NCBI RefSeq assembly: GCF_013314535.1 | Contig: NZ_JABUAE010000016.1 | Span: 1-64,000 of the forward strand | Source of the DNA: Bacillus sp. Xin1 | Lineage (GTDB): Bacteria; Bacillota; Bacilli; Bacillales; Bacillaceae_G | Length of the DNA: 64,000 bases | Reading direction: 5' to 3' | Part shown: one piece after another, positions 63,996 through 64,000 of the stretch | Layout of the letters: each line of letters opens with the position of its first letter | How positions within the stretch are numbered: position 1 is the stretch's first letter | The notes under the pieces: model-generated | Told to the model about the DNA's origin: nothing | Seen by the model: only the letters and a program-made list of their open reading frames with translations | Database searches by the model: none | Program-made: the position numbers and the translations under genes

Positions 63996-64000
63996 AAGAA

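Overview
The window is chromosomal DNA of a low-GC Firmicute, almost certainly a member of the Bacillus cereus group. Gene order follows the Bacillus core chromosome closely: rplT-rpmI-infC, thrS, ytxC, dnaI-dnaB-nrdR, speD-gapB, coaE-ytaF-mutM-polA, phoR-phoP, mdh-icd-citZ, ytwI/ytvI, fxsA, pyk-pfkA, accA-accD, ytsJ, dnaE, ytrHI, nrnA, ytpI, ytoI, ytkL, ald, argH-argG. AG-rich Shine-Dalgarno sites, TTG/GTG starts, sporulation genes (ytxC, ytaF, ytrH, ytrI, ytvI) and several copies of an intergenic repeat resembling the B. cereus-group bcr elements support this. Species within the group cannot be decided from the sequence. Most genes lie on the minus strand. I see no rRNA, tRNA, prophage, IS transposase or CRISPR array.

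Layout. 1-3.4 kb: an EmrAB-type efflux pump (MFS plus HlyD adaptor) divergent from a TetR regulator, with a perfect palindromic operator candidate between them. 3.4-6.2 kb: M42 aminopeptidase, dimeric dUTPase-like protein, the remnant of an alcohol dehydrogenase, and a dihydrofolate-reductase-like protein. 6.2-10 kb: the IF3-L35-L20 operon (ATT start for infC, attenuator-bearing leader) and thrS behind a T-box. 10-21 kb: replication initiation (dnaI, dnaB), nrdR, speD, gapB, coaE, mutM and polA. 21.4-30 kb: phoPR and the TCA genes mdh, icd and citZ. 30.5-43 kb: ytvI, fxsA, glycolysis (pyk, pfkA), fatty acid synthesis entry (accA, accD), a FadR-type regulator, malic enzyme and dnaE. 43-58 kb: small sporulation and membrane genes, nrnA, ytoI, ytkL, a dipeptidase, small hypothetical genes, ald, an SDR protein with an altered active site, a universal stress protein and PhnA. 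58.4-61 kb: argGH with an ArgR-type box. 61-64 kb: a decayed secreted C39-peptidase-like gene with wall-binding repeats, a 35-residue membrane peptide, and at the edge a tandem pair of 16-codon ORFs, each followed directly by a hairpin.

Much of the window is central carbon flow: pfkA-pyk, gapB (gluconeogenic), citZ-icd-mdh, ytsJ and accAD sit within 25 kb, along with DNA replication and repair (dnaB, dnaI, dnaE, polA, mutM, nrdR). The least explained items are the tandem short ORF/hairpin units at the right edge, a 147-bp MITE-like structured element upstream of accD, a speD leader hairpin, a large hairpin upstream of citZ, and several lesions (ADH fragment, split DUF3221-like lipoprotein, C39 gene with an in-frame stop). 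All functional calls rest on reading the sequence and recall of families; no database search was run.
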